Assembly: GCA_025359215.1 (NCBI GenBank)
Contig: JANYHE010000123.1
Coordinates: 62,001 to 126,000 of the forward strand
Length of the DNA stretch: 64,000 bases
Direction: 5' to 3'
Source: Hyphomicrobiales bacterium
GTDB lineage: Bacteria; Pseudomonadota; Alphaproteobacteria; Rhizobiales; Aestuariivirgaceae
This document shows positions 29,996 to 37,768 of the stretch, piece by piece. How positions within the stretch are numbered: the stretch's first letter is position 1; every line of letters begins with the position of its first letter. Made by a program: the position numbers and the translations under genes. The notes below the pieces were generated by a model. The model was not told the DNA's origin and did no database searches. It worked only from the letters and a program-made list of their open reading frames with translations.

Positions 29996-30657
29996 TAAAT
30001 CAAACTCATTTGGGGTGAAGGGGGTTTGGGCGGTGGCGCGTTGCGGGCAATGGTGGTGGGCTCCATCACCCAATAATCATCCGGTGGCGCTTTGAGTAAA
30101 TCCTGCACCTGCTCTTCAGTGCCATCCAACCAGCGATCAAAATCTTGAGGAGGGATCACCACCGGGCTGCGATCATGAATCGTGGCCACAGGTAAATTCG
30201 GCTCGGTCGTCAGCATGGCAGCGGATTCTAATTCCGAACCATCAGCCCCCATCCAATGTTCCCAAAGGCCACCAAAAGCAAAAAGCGAATGATCGGGCCG
30301 ATGAATGAAATAGGCCTGCTTTTTGCCAGGCACATCACCTTGCCATTCATAAAACCCATCGGTTGGGAAGAGGCAGCGCCGCCTGCGAATAGCATTTTTA
30401 AATGAGGGCTTTTCATAAACTGTCTCAACGCGCGCATTGATGAGGGGGCGGCCCGGCTGCACCTCTTTCACCCAAGAGGGAATGAAGCCCCAGCGCACCA
30501 AATCCAAATGCCGCTGCTTGTCGGGACCTTGGCGCACGATGGCAATAGGGCTGCCGGGTGTCACATATTGACGTGGCGGATAAACATGGCCGTCAATAAA
30601 TTTGAACAGCGCCCTTGCTTCATCAATAGATTTACGGAAACTATATAGACCACACAT
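29995..30657 (-). CDS. SOS response-associated peptidase (SRAP/YedK/HMCES)
   Basis: SRAP proteins form a stable thiazolidine crosslink to abasic sites in single-stranded DNA and protect them. The 220-residue protein starts MCGLYSF, placing the catalytic Cys at position 2 after Met removal. Other active-site blocks are INARVETVYEKPSFKNAIRRRRCLFPTDGFYEW (Asn and Glu) and ATIHDRSPVVIPPQDFDRWL (His). It is upstream of, and overlaps, the MBL gene, and is divergent from NUDIX with an 17-base gap. Confidence 0.95.
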   Translation of the reverse strand: MCGLYSFRKSIDEARALFKFIDGHVYPPRQYVTPGSPIAIVRQGPDKQRHLDLVRWGFIPSWVKEVQPGRPLINARVETVYEKPSFKNAIRRRRCLFPTDGFYEWQGDVPGKKQAYFIHRPDHSLFAFGGLWEHWMGADGSELESAAMLTTEPNLPVATIHDRSPVVIPPQDFDRWLDGTEEQVQDLLKAPPDDYWVMEPTTIARNAPPPKPPSPQMSLI

Positions 30658-30674
30658 GAGAAGACCTTAGCGAA

Positions 30675-31085
30675 ATGAACACCTCGCAACAATTGCCAAT
30701 TCTCGCAGCTTCAGTTTGCTTGCGGCGTGGAACCGATGTTCTGCTCATCCAACGTGGCAGAGAGCCCGGCCTTGGAAAATGGGCATTCCCCGGCGGCAAA
30801 GTGCATTGGGGCGAAAGCACAGCCATAGCCGCTTTGCGTGAACTGCAAGAGGAGAGCGGATTAGATGCAATCATCGGACCTCTCATCTGCCTCTATGAAG
30901 TTATCCAACCCGCCTATCATTTCGCCATTGCCTGTTATTTCGCATCGAACCCGCATGGGCTCTTACAAGCCGGCACTGATGCAGCAGACGCACGCTGGAT
31001 GAACATTAGTGAAATTGCCAGCCTGCCCTTGGCTTCAAATATTGCTGATGCAGTTATGCTTTCACAACAATTCGAAACTCTTTAA
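30675..31085 (+). CDS. NUDIX hydrolase
   Basis: The 136-residue product has a complete Nudix box, GGKVHWGESTAIAALRELQEESGL (GX5EX7REUXEEXGU), preceded by GREPGLGKWAFP. It hydrolyses a nucleoside diphosphate linked to another group. Length and context fit the ADP-ribose pyrophosphatase or MutT-like classes, but the substrate is not determined. It is divergent from the SRAP gene by 17 bases, so the two promoters overlap. Confidence 0.93.
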   Translation: MNTSQQLPILAASVCLRRGTDVLLIQRGREPGLGKWAFPGGKVHWGESTAIAALRELQEESGLDAIIGPLICLYEVIQPAYHFAIACYFASNPHGLLQAGTDAADARWMNISEIASLPLASNIADAVMLSQQFETL

Positions 31086-31105
31086 AACAAATGCCGCCAC
31101 CCGCG

Positions 31106-31132
31106 TTAACCTTCAATTAAGACTCTTCTTAA
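31106..31132 (+). promoter_or_regulatory. Candidate CtrA box with embedded GANTC site
   Basis: TTAACCTTCAATTAA fits the full CtrA consensus TTAA-N7-TTAA exactly (31106-31120). GACTC follows directly (31121-31125), and another TTAA occurs at 31129-31132. The site lies about 70-95 bases upstream of the small-protein ATG at 31202. Roughly one such site is expected by chance in a window of this size, so the position and the adjacent GANTC are the main support. Confidence 0.4.
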
Positions 31133-31201
31133 CGACCCCATCTGCTCTGCTAGGTTCGTTTTGTTCAAGGTGTGGGCCTTGGCGTTGTGCAGTAGAGATT
31201 G

Positions 31202-31462
31202 ATGTATAAAGCAGCAGAAGAAGATTTCAGTGAAATGGCACCGCAAGAAGCCAAACAAATGGCTCTGCGCTATATTCTCGAAGCATGGGAAGAAGCCATC
31301 TATGAAGGTGTGGACCCCGATGCCATTGCCACTGCTGCCATTTTTGCAGCCCTTTCAGATATGATTGCAACTTATGGCGAAGAGCCTGTTGCAAAAATGT
31401 GTGAAAAGCTACCAGATCGCATTCGCACGGGCGAATTTACCGTAGGCAAAACTACGCAATAA
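31202..31462 (+). CDS. Small acidic helical protein of unknown function
   Basis: The 86-residue protein starts MYKAAEEDFSEMAPQEAKQMALRYILEAWEEA; a TTG precedes the ATG in the ORF track. The sequence is predicted to be mostly alpha-helical and acidic (EEAIYEGVDPDAIATAAIFAALSDMIATYGEEPVAKM), ending in LPDRIRTGEFTVGK. Similar short proteins occur in Hyphomicrobiales as far as I recall, without a function. No signal peptide or membrane span is seen. The candidate CtrA box upstream suggests cell-cycle control. Confidence 0.7.
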   Translation: MYKAAEEDFSEMAPQEAKQMALRYILEAWEEAIYEGVDPDAIATAAIFAALSDMIATYGEEPVAKMCEKLPDRIRTGEFTVGKTTQ

Positions 31463-31479
31463 CGTGCTATCCATAGCGG

Positions 31480-31869
31480 ATGATTGACGCCCGCTTCGTT
31501 ATGCGCTGCTTAATGTCTGCATTTTATTTGGCAGCAGGCATACTTCATCTAAAATCACCACATGGCTTTGTGATGATCGTGCCTTGGTTTGTGCCATGGC
31601 CAGAGACAGTTGTGTGGCTGACAGGCTTGGCTGAAATTGCGGGTGCAATCGGATTATTCATTCCCAAATTGCGTTATGCCGCTGGCATTGGCTTGGCACT
31701 TTATGCCGTGTGTGTTTTTCCGGCCAACATCAATCACGCACTCAACATGATTGATGTAGGTGGCCTGCCCAACAGTTGGTGGTATCACGGCCCGCGGTTT
31801 TTGCTGCAGCCCATCTTAGTGTGGTGGGCGCTTTATTGTTCACGGGTTATCAATTGGCCATTTAAGTAA
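31480..31869 (+). CDS. DoxX-like small membrane protein
   Basis: The 129-residue product has four hydrophobic segments and the DoxX-type pattern: AGILHLKSPHGFVMIVPWFVPWP after the first helix, then LTGLAEIAGAIGLFIPKLRYAAGIGLALYA, and a conserved Asn/His stretch FPANINHALNM. Such proteins are linked to membrane redox processes, but no defined activity is known for this one. It starts 17 bases after the small acidic protein, so the two may be cotranscribed. The 3' end overlaps the convergent AcuI-like gene. Confidence 0.82.
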   Translation: MIDARFVMRCLMSAFYLAAGILHLKSPHGFVMIVPWFVPWPETVVWLTGLAEIAGAIGLFIPKLRYAAGIGLALYAVCVFPANINHALNMIDVGGLPNSWWYHGPRFLLQPILVWWALYCSRVINWPFK

Positions 31870-32848
31870 GATCCACCACCACACGCCCACGAATTTTTCC
31901 TTCGACAATTTCAGCTGCAACACGCGGCACATCATCAAGCTTCACATGGGTGGTGAGTGCGTGAAGCTTTTTCAAATCGAGATCACGCTCTAACCGGGCC
32001 CAAGCGGCAAGGCGGCGCTGCATAGGAGTGGTGACAGAATTCACACCAATCAAGCGCACACCGCGCAAAATAAACGGTGCCATATTGCCCGGAAAATCCA
32101 TGCCCTGCGCCAAGCCACAAGCGGCCACCGCACCTTCAGGAATAATCTGCGAAATCACGTTGGCCAAAGTGGTGGAGCCAACAGAATCAATCGCTCCTGC
32201 CCAGCGGGTTTTGCCCAAAGCTTTTGCAGGTCCGTTGAATTCCGAACGGTTCACCACTGAAGCGGCTCCCAGAGATTTGAGGAAGGCTTCTTCTTCCATA
32301 CGGCCCGTTGAAGCCACAACGGTGAAACCGAGTTTTGAAAGAACTGCTATGGAAACAGTGCCCACGCCGCCGGCCGCACCTGTCACCAAAATCTCACCTT
32401 GCTCAGGTTTAATGCCTTGTTCTTCCAGTGCCATCACGCACAGCATTGCAGTATAGCCTGCAACACCAATGGCCATGGCATCGGCCGTGGTAAATGCTGC
32501 GGGCAGGGGCACCAGCCAATCACCATTCACACGCGCCACCTGTGCAAAGCCACCATGATGGCTTTCACCCACACCCCAACCCCCCAGCACAACTTTGTCG
32601 CCCACTTTCCAATTTTTGTGAGCAGAACTTTTCACAGTGCCCGCAAAATCAATGCCGGGGATCAATGGATAGTTGCGAATGATTGGCGCTTTGCCGGTGA
32701 TAGCGAGGCCATCTTTATAGTTCACCGAGGAATGTTCGATGTTAACCGTGACGTCGCCGGGCATCAGGTCATCTTCGGTGAGATGGGTGAATTCAATCTT
32801 TTGTCCAGCTTCAAATTTGCTGACCAATAATGCGCGAAATTTATTCAT
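31862..32848 (-). CDS. AcuI/YhdH-type zinc-independent MDR oxidoreductase
   Basis: This is a medium-chain NADPH-dependent oxidoreductase of the acrylyl-CoA reductase (AcuI)/YhdH group. Signatures are SSVNYKDGLAITGKAPIIRNYPLIPGIDFAG, the nucleotide-binding VTGAAGGVGTVSIAVLSKLG and GVNSVTTPMQRRLAAWARL near the C-terminus. The cysteines of zinc-dependent relatives are absent. AcuI would detoxify acrylyl-CoA during dimethylsulfoniopropionate or 3-hydroxypropionate metabolism; quinone reduction is the alternative. It follows the dihydroorotase-like gene by two bases, so they share a transcript. Confidence 0.88.
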   Translation of the reverse strand: MNKFRALLVSKFEAGQKIEFTHLTEDDLMPGDVTVNIEHSSVNYKDGLAITGKAPIIRNYPLIPGIDFAGTVKSSAHKNWKVGDKVVLGGWGVGESHHGGFAQVARVNGDWLVPLPAAFTTADAMAIGVAGYTAMLCVMALEEQGIKPEQGEILVTGAAGGVGTVSIAVLSKLGFTVVASTGRMEEEAFLKSLGAASVVNRSEFNGPAKALGKTRWAGAIDSVGSTTLANVISQIIPEGAVAACGLAQGMDFPGNMAPFILRGVRLIGVNSVTTPMQRRLAAWARLERDLDLKKLHALTTHVKLDDVPRVAAEIVEGKIRGRVVVDLT

Positions 32849-32850
32849 GC

Positions 32851-34158
32851 TTAGAACCTCACTGCTTCGCCAAATGCTTTTGCCGCCAATTCACCTTGCC
32901 ACATGGCCAAGTGGCCGCGCACAAATGTGCCCACCACCCACCCTTGCACTTTCACACCATCATAAGGTGTCCAAGCGCTACGGCTTTGGATCCATTGATT
33001 TGTAATGGTTTCGCGGCGCTTCAAATCCACGATTGTGAAATCAGCATCATAACCTTCGGCAATGCGGCCTTTCCCTATCAGATTAAAAATCCGCTGCGGG
33101 CCATGCGAGGTGAGATCAACCAAACGCTGCAAGGGCAGGCGACCCTTATTGACGTGATCCAACATAATGGGCACTAGTGTTTGCACTCCCGTCATGCCTG
33201 AAGGCGACTGCGGATAAGGCTTGGCTTTTTCTTCCAGCGTGTGCGGCGCGTGGTCCGAGCCCAGCACATCCACCAAGCCAGAATTAATCGCGCGCCACAA
33301 AGCATCACGGTGGTGGGCATCCCGCACGGGCGGGTTCATCTGCAATTTGGTGCCAAGGCGCGCGTAGTCATCAGACGATAGAGTAAGATGATGTGGTGTG
33401 ACTTCCACGGTTGCCAACTCTCGATTGGCGGCAAGCAGCGGCAATTCGTTAGCAGTTGAAATGTGCAGCACATGAATGCGCTTGTTATATTTCTTTGAAA
33501 TCCGCAGCAGTCGTTCGGTGCACAGCCGCGCTGCTTCAGCATCTCGCCAGATGGGGTGGCTTGATGCATCACCCGGCACTTGGTGGCTCACTCGGTCTCG
33601 CAATCGATATTCATCTTCACTATGAAAGGCAGCACGGCGGCCCAAACGAGAAATAATCTTTTCGAGTCCTGCGTCATCTTCCACCAGCAGGTCACCTGTC
33701 GATGATCCGATGAACACTTTAATACCAGCCGAACCCGGCAGTTTTTCCAGTTCAGATATTTGCTCAAAATTATCCCGCGTGCCACCCACATAAAAAGCAA
33801 AATCGCAAAACATGCGGTGCGTGGCGCGGGCCACTTTGTCGGCCAGCGCTTCGGCACTGGTTGTTTCCGGCTTGGTGTTGGGCATTTCAAACACAGCCGT
33901 CACCCCACCCATAACAGCGGCGCGGCTGCCTGATTCCAAATCTTCTTTGTGGGTTGGTCCTGGGTCACGGAAATGCACTTGGCTATCAATCACGCCGGGC
34001 AAAATATGTAAGTTACGACATTCCAAAACTTCTGCAGCTTTGAAACCCGACATATCACCTAAGCCCACAATGCGGCCCGCGTTCACGGCAATATCGCGCA
34101 CATGTTCGCCATCCTGATTGACGACCGTGCCACCTTTCAAAATCAAATCAATATTCAA
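32851..34158 (-). CDS. Dihydroorotase-type amidohydrolase (PyrC class I)
   Basis: The 435-residue amidohydrolase-fold protein resembles class I dihydroorotases: LHILPGVIDSQVHFRDPGPTHKEDLESGSRAA, GGVTAVFEMPNTKP, AFHSEDEYRLRDR, IHVLHISTANELPLL and LGSDHAPHTLEEK. The metal-binding HxH of the family is QVH here, with the first His replaced by Gln. I recall the same change in many rhizobial dihydroorotases, so it may be a clade feature; it could also mark a pseudo-dihydroorotase or a different amidohydrolase. It is divergent from ygfZ with a 54-base gap and is followed by acuI. Confidence 0.87.
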   Translation of the reverse strand: MNIDLILKGGTVVNQDGEHVRDIAVNAGRIVGLGDMSGFKAAEVLECRNLHILPGVIDSQVHFRDPGPTHKEDLESGSRAAVMGGVTAVFEMPNTKPETTSAEALADKVARATHRMFCDFAFYVGGTRDNFEQISELEKLPGSAGIKVFIGSSTGDLLVEDDAGLEKIISRLGRRAAFHSEDEYRLRDRVSHQVPGDASSHPIWRDAEAARLCTERLLRISKKYNKRIHVLHISTANELPLLAANRELATVEVTPHHLTLSSDDYARLGTKLQMNPPVRDAHHRDALWRAINSGLVDVLGSDHAPHTLEEKAKPYPQSPSGMTGVQTLVPIMLDHVNKGRLPLQRLVDLTSHGPQRIFNLIGKGRIAEGYDADFTIVDLKRRETITNQWIQSRSAWTPYDGVKVQGWVVGTFVRGHLAMWQGELAAKAFGEAVRF

Positions 34159-34212
34159 GACTGCATTCCTTGCGCTGTGCGTGAACCTTACCTAATGTGG
34201 AGCAGAACCGCC

Positions 34213-34986
34213 ATGACAAACCTTTCATTTTCACCACAACTTCGCCCCGACCGAGCCGTGATTTCCATTCGGGGTGACGGGGCATTGGCCTTTTTGCACA
34301 ATCTGCTCACCTGCGATGTGGCAGATTTGGCTTTGGGGCAGGCGGCCTATGGCGCCTTGCTTTCGCCGCAGGGCAAAATTCAGCATGATATTTTTGTGCT
34401 GAATGCGGGCGATATAGTTTTAATTGATTGTGCTGCAGAGCAGCGGGCAGCGCTGTTGCAAAAGCTGATGCTCTACAAGCTCCGCGCCAAATTGGAAATT
34501 ATGGCCCGCGATGATTTGGAAGTTGCTGTTGGCGATGAAGGGTATCCCGATCCCCGCGCAACGGAAATGGGATGCCGATTTTTTGCAGCCAAAGGCAGTT
34601 TTAAAATCGGTAGTGGCTATGATGATCAACGCATTGCGCTGGGCTTGGCCGATAGTGTTTTGGATATCGGCTCAAACATCCTGTTTCCGCATGAGGTGAA
34701 TTTTGATCGCATGAATGGTGTGAGTTTTACCAAGGGCTGTTATGTGGGCCAAGAAGTGGTCTCGAGAATGCAGCACAGGGGCACGGCCCGCAGCCGGATT
34801 GTGAAAATAGAATGTGAGCCCATTGCTCCACCGAAAGGAACGGCAATTATGAGCGGTGAGAAGACAATTGGCGAAGTTCTTTCATCAGTAGGCACCCATG
34901 CTTTGGCTCTCATTCGGACTGATCGATTTGCTGAATCGACCCTGCCTCTGCTCGCGGGGTCAATCAAGATTCAGGTGCAAAAATGA
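34213..34986 (+). CDS. ygfZ: Folate-binding Fe-S protein repair factor YgfZ
   Basis: YgfZ is a GcvT-like folate-binding protein that supports maturation of some Fe-S enzymes. The start is ATG 34213 (MTNLSFSPQLRPDRAVI), because the ORF-track start overlaps the divergent gene. The 257-residue protein has LHNLLTCDVADLALGQAAYGALLSPQGKI, and the hallmark KGCYVGQEVVSRMQHRG contains the conserved cysteine. It leads an operon of four genes (ygfZ, tag, HD, phosphatase) joined by four-base overlaps. Confidence 0.93.
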   Translation: MTNLSFSPQLRPDRAVISIRGDGALAFLHNLLTCDVADLALGQAAYGALLSPQGKIQHDIFVLNAGDIVLIDCAAEQRAALLQKLMLYKLRAKLEIMARDDLEVAVGDEGYPDPRATEMGCRFFAAKGSFKIGSGYDDQRIALGLADSVLDIGSNILFPHEVNFDRMNGVSFTKGCYVGQEVVSRMQHRGTARSRIVKIECEPIAPPKGTAIMSGEKTIGEVLSSVGTHALALIRTDRFAESTLPLLAGSIKIQVQK

Positions 34987-35561
34987 TTCACGATGATGGC
35001 ATATGCCGCTGTGGCTGGTGCGGCACCGATCCGCTTTACGTGCATTACCACGACACAGATTGGGGTGTGCCGGAATATGATTCCCGCGCGCTGTTTGAAA
35101 AGCTCATTTTAGATGGTTTCCAGGCAGGTCTTTCGTGGATCACGATTTTGCGCAAACGGGAAAATTTTCGTAAAGCATTTGATGGCTTCAAACCCGAAAT
35201 TATTGTGAACTATGACACACGCAAAACAGACGCGCTGATGCAAGATGCAGGCATTGTGCGCAATCGCTTGAAAATTGATGGCACAGTTTTGAGTGCAAAA
35301 GCCTATTTGGAAATCGAAGATTTCTCCAAATATCTCTGGAACTATGTGGATGGAAAACCCATCAACAGTCGTGTTGAATCAATGAAGCATTTGCCCACTT
35401 CCACACCGCTCGCCGAAAAAATCTCGAAGGATTTAAAAAAGCGCGGCTTCAAATTTGTTGGCCCCACAATTGTCTATGCCTTCATGCAAGCCACCGGATT
35501 TTACAATGATCACATGGTCGATTGCCACCGCCATGAAGCCGTGAAGAGATTGGCACGGTGA
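34983..35561 (+). CDS. tag: DNA-3-methyladenine glycosylase I
   Basis: Tag removes 3-methyladenine from alkylated DNA. The 192-residue product has CGWCGTDPLYVHYHDTDWGVPEYD and the catalytic region ILDGFQAGLSWITILRKRENFR. The zinc ligands are visible at the ends: Cys in RCGWC with His in HYHDTDWG, and His/Cys in DHMVDCHRHE. The start ATGA overlaps the ygfZ stop, and the GTG of the next gene overlaps its own stop. Confidence 0.96.
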   Translation: MIHDDGICRCGWCGTDPLYVHYHDTDWGVPEYDSRALFEKLILDGFQAGLSWITILRKRENFRKAFDGFKPEIIVNYDTRKTDALMQDAGIVRNRLKIDGTVLSAKAYLEIEDFSKYLWNYVDGKPINSRVESMKHLPTSTPLAEKISKDLKKRGFKFVGPTIVYAFMQATGFYNDHMVDCHRHEAVKRLAR

Positions 35562-36145
35562 CAGCGCCCCGCGCATGGCAGCGGATGCTTTCTGGGCGCA
35601 GGCTTGATTTGCTGGATCCTTCGCCGCTGGATATTGAAATTGAAGACATTGCCCACGGCCTTGCACGCGTGGCGCGCTGGAATGGGCAGACACGGGGCGA
35701 TCATGCCTTCTCAGTGGCGCAACACTGCGTATTGGTCGAAGCGATTTTTCGCCATTGCAACAAAGCGGCCTCTCGTGCCAGCCGTTTGGTGGCGCTGCTG
35801 CATGACGCACCAGAATATGTGATCGGTGATATGATTTCACCGTTCAAAGCAGCGTTAGGCGTTGATTATAAAGCCTTTGAGCATCGGCTGATGGCGGCTA
35901 TTCACGTGCGATTTGGCTTGCCGCCAAAAGCTTCGCAAGATTTGGAAGCATTGGTAAAAGAGGCTGATAAAATGGCCGCCTATTTGGAGGCCACGCAATT
36001 GGCTGGCTTCAGTGTGCCGGAATCTGAGAAGTTTTTCGGAAGGCCAAAAGGGCTCAACGCCGATTTTCAAAATCTCCAGCCCTTGGCCACCAACCAAGCC
36101 TCTGCTCAATATATCGCGGTATTTAAAACATTGGTGGGCGCATGA
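35558..36145 (+). CDS. HD-domain hydrolase (YfbR-like)
   Basis: The 195-residue protein has the metal-binding HD signature: His in QTRGDHAFSVAQHCVLVEAI, HD in VALLHDAPEYVIGDM and a later Asp in VKEADKMAAYLEATQLAG. The layout fits 5'-nucleotidase/YfbR-type HD proteins that hydrolyse deoxynucleoside monophosphates. The start is GTG 35558, overlapping the tag stop as GTGA. The substrate is not certain. It lies inside the ygfZ-tag operon, alongside a DNA repair enzyme and a phosphatase. Confidence 0.87.
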   Translation: MTAPRAWQRMLSGRRLDLLDPSPLDIEIEDIAHGLARVARWNGQTRGDHAFSVAQHCVLVEAIFRHCNKAASRASRLVALLHDAPEYVIGDMISPFKAALGVDYKAFEHRLMAAIHVRFGLPPKASQDLEALVKEADKMAAYLEATQLAGFSVPESEKFFGRPKGLNADFQNLQPLATNQASAQYIAVFKTLVGA

Positions 36146-36645
36146 TTATCGTCTGTGGACTTAACCACGCTCAAACCCAAATTGATCTGCATGGCGCCAA
36201 ACAGGTGATCAGCATATTGGGGCCAGAAACACCGCACCGAGACTTTGTGGGCGTAGATCGTGCGCAGCACTTGCGGTTGACCTTTAATGACATCAACACT
36301 GAAACCCAGGGCCTCATTCCAGCGAGTTCATCGGATGCTGCTAAACTCGTGGCCTTCATTAGAAATTGGGATCAGAAAGCACCGCTGCTCATCCATTGTT
36401 GGGCTGGCATCAGCCGTTCCACGGCATCTGCGTTCACTGCGTTGTGTGTTCTAAGACCGAAATCCGATGAGATGGCTTTGGCACAAGAGCTGCGCGCGTC
36501 TTCGCCCTCAGCCACGCCCAACCGAATGATCACTTACCAAGTTGACCAGCTCCTCGGGCGCGGTGGACGTATGTTAGAGGCTGTTGAGTCGATCGGTCGA
36601 GGCGCCAATGCTTATGAAGGCGCGCCGTTTATATTGAAGCCGTAA
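36142..36645 (+). CDS. Protein tyrosine phosphatase-like protein
   Basis: The cysteine phosphatase signature HCWAGISRSTAS (HCxxGxxRS) lies near residue 92, in the 167-residue protein. Upstream, LTFNDINTETQGLIPASS provides the acid loop with Asp. These features fit a small tyrosine or dual-specificity phosphatase; the in vivo substrate is unknown. The ATG overlaps the HD gene stop (ATGA), and it is the last gene of the operon. The stop touches the convergent cell-wall hydrolase stop. Confidence 0.9.
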   Translation: MIIVCGLNHAQTQIDLHGAKQVISILGPETPHRDFVGVDRAQHLRLTFNDINTETQGLIPASSSDAAKLVAFIRNWDQKAPLLIHCWAGISRSTASAFTALCVLRPKSDEMALAQELRASSPSATPNRMITYQVDQLLGRGGRMLEAVESIGRGANAYEGAPFILKP

Positions 36646-37542
36646 TCAGCCGTTGGCGTAGAAAATGTGGTGGCCAATCTTGGCCAAGCGCCGCATGGTT
36701 TTGGCCCAACGGGGCTTCACATAATCAGCATGATAATTAGTTGCAGCACCCATCATGGCAACAGCAGGATCATTGTTGATTGCGCGTTGCGCAATTGATT
36801 TAGCATGAGCCCAAGCACCCGGTTGGTTCACATCATCAGGCAAACCATCGCAAGCGAATGAGAATTGGCAGGAATTGCGGGTGCCAGACCCTTGATAAAC
36901 CACACCGCAGATTGATTTTGGATAGTCCGGCGCTTTCACGCGGTTCAAAATAACTTTGGCCACAGCAAGTTGGCCCATGTCAGATTCGGACCGTGACTCA
37001 AAATAAACAGCGCGAGCCAAACAGTTTTCCTCAGCAAGGCGAACGCGGCGTTGGGCAACAACCTTTTGCTTTTCAGCTTTACCAATCTTGAATGATGGAT
37101 CAACACTGGCAATCGATGGGCTCACCACCAAACGCTTAACTGCGGGCTGAGAATCATTCTCATGTTTTAAATCAACACTGGCCGGAGTGATTTTAACGCT
37201 CTTGTCGAGATTGGCAATTTTAGTAGGTTTAGCTTTAGGCAGCGGTGGCGGAACAGGTTCAACCACACTGTTAATTTGTAAATCTCCTTTGCCTTCGAGA
37301 ATTACCGACTGTGCACGCAAAGAATTGGCACCCAAAAGCGCAAAAGTTTCGCCTTCTGGCAGCAAAGAACCCTTAGTAGCAAGCGGGGTGGTGGCAATCA
37401 GAAGCGGTTGTATTTCATCGAGGCTGGCGTTGTGGGCTTGCGCATTACGGCCAATATAATGGCCTGCAAAAGCGAATGCAGTAACAAGCATAAGGCCTGC
37501 AAACACGAATGGAACATAGTCCATAACGCTGCTGCGCTTCAT
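36646..37542 (-). CDS. SleB-like cell wall hydrolase
   Basis: The 298-residue protein starts MKRSSVMDYVPFVF at ATG 37542, with GAGGA as ribosome-binding site; the longer ORF-track start has none. A single N-terminal transmembrane span (FVFAGLMLVTAFAFAGHYI) anchors it to the inner membrane. After a Pro/Lys-rich linker comes the Hydrolase_2 (SleB) domain: ENCLARAVYFESRSESDMGQLAVAKVILNRV, then ICGVVYQGSGTRNSCQFSFACDG and AATNYHADYVKPRWAKTM. The Glu in YFESR is the expected catalytic acid of this lytic transglycosylase-like fold. A role in peptidoglycan remodelling is inferred. Confidence 0.9.
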   Translation of the reverse strand: MKRSSVMDYVPFVFAGLMLVTAFAFAGHYIGRNAQAHNASLDEIQPLLIATTPLATKGSLLPEGETFALLGANSLRAQSVILEGKGDLQINSVVEPVPPPLPKAKPTKIANLDKSVKITPASVDLKHENDSQPAVKRLVVSPSIASVDPSFKIGKAEKQKVVAQRRVRLAEENCLARAVYFESRSESDMGQLAVAKVILNRVKAPDYPKSICGVVYQGSGTRNSCQFSFACDGLPDDVNQPGAWAHAKSIAQRAINNDPAVAMMGAATNYHADYVKPRWAKTMRRLAKIGHHIFYANG

Positions 37543-37768
37543 AACAGGTTCCTCAAAATATTGAAGTTCTTGGCGGCGCCGATGTTGTGGACGTGGCTTT
37601 TGATACAATGCTCGCGTTCCTGCAATTAACTAAACGAGGCGGATCAGCCCCCGGCTGAAACCATTACTAGAAACGCGTTTAGCATAGGTTAACCATGACG
37701 ACAACCCAAAGAGGTCACTTTTCCGCCCTCAAATTGTACGAATTAATGTTTTGGTTAATCTGTTGAAT

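Noticed and set aside
37689-37696. TTAACCAT upstream of the SleB-like gene as a CtrA half-site
   Set aside because: An 8-base match is expected by chance a few times in this window, and it lies about 150 bases from the start without a second half-site or GANTC cluster.
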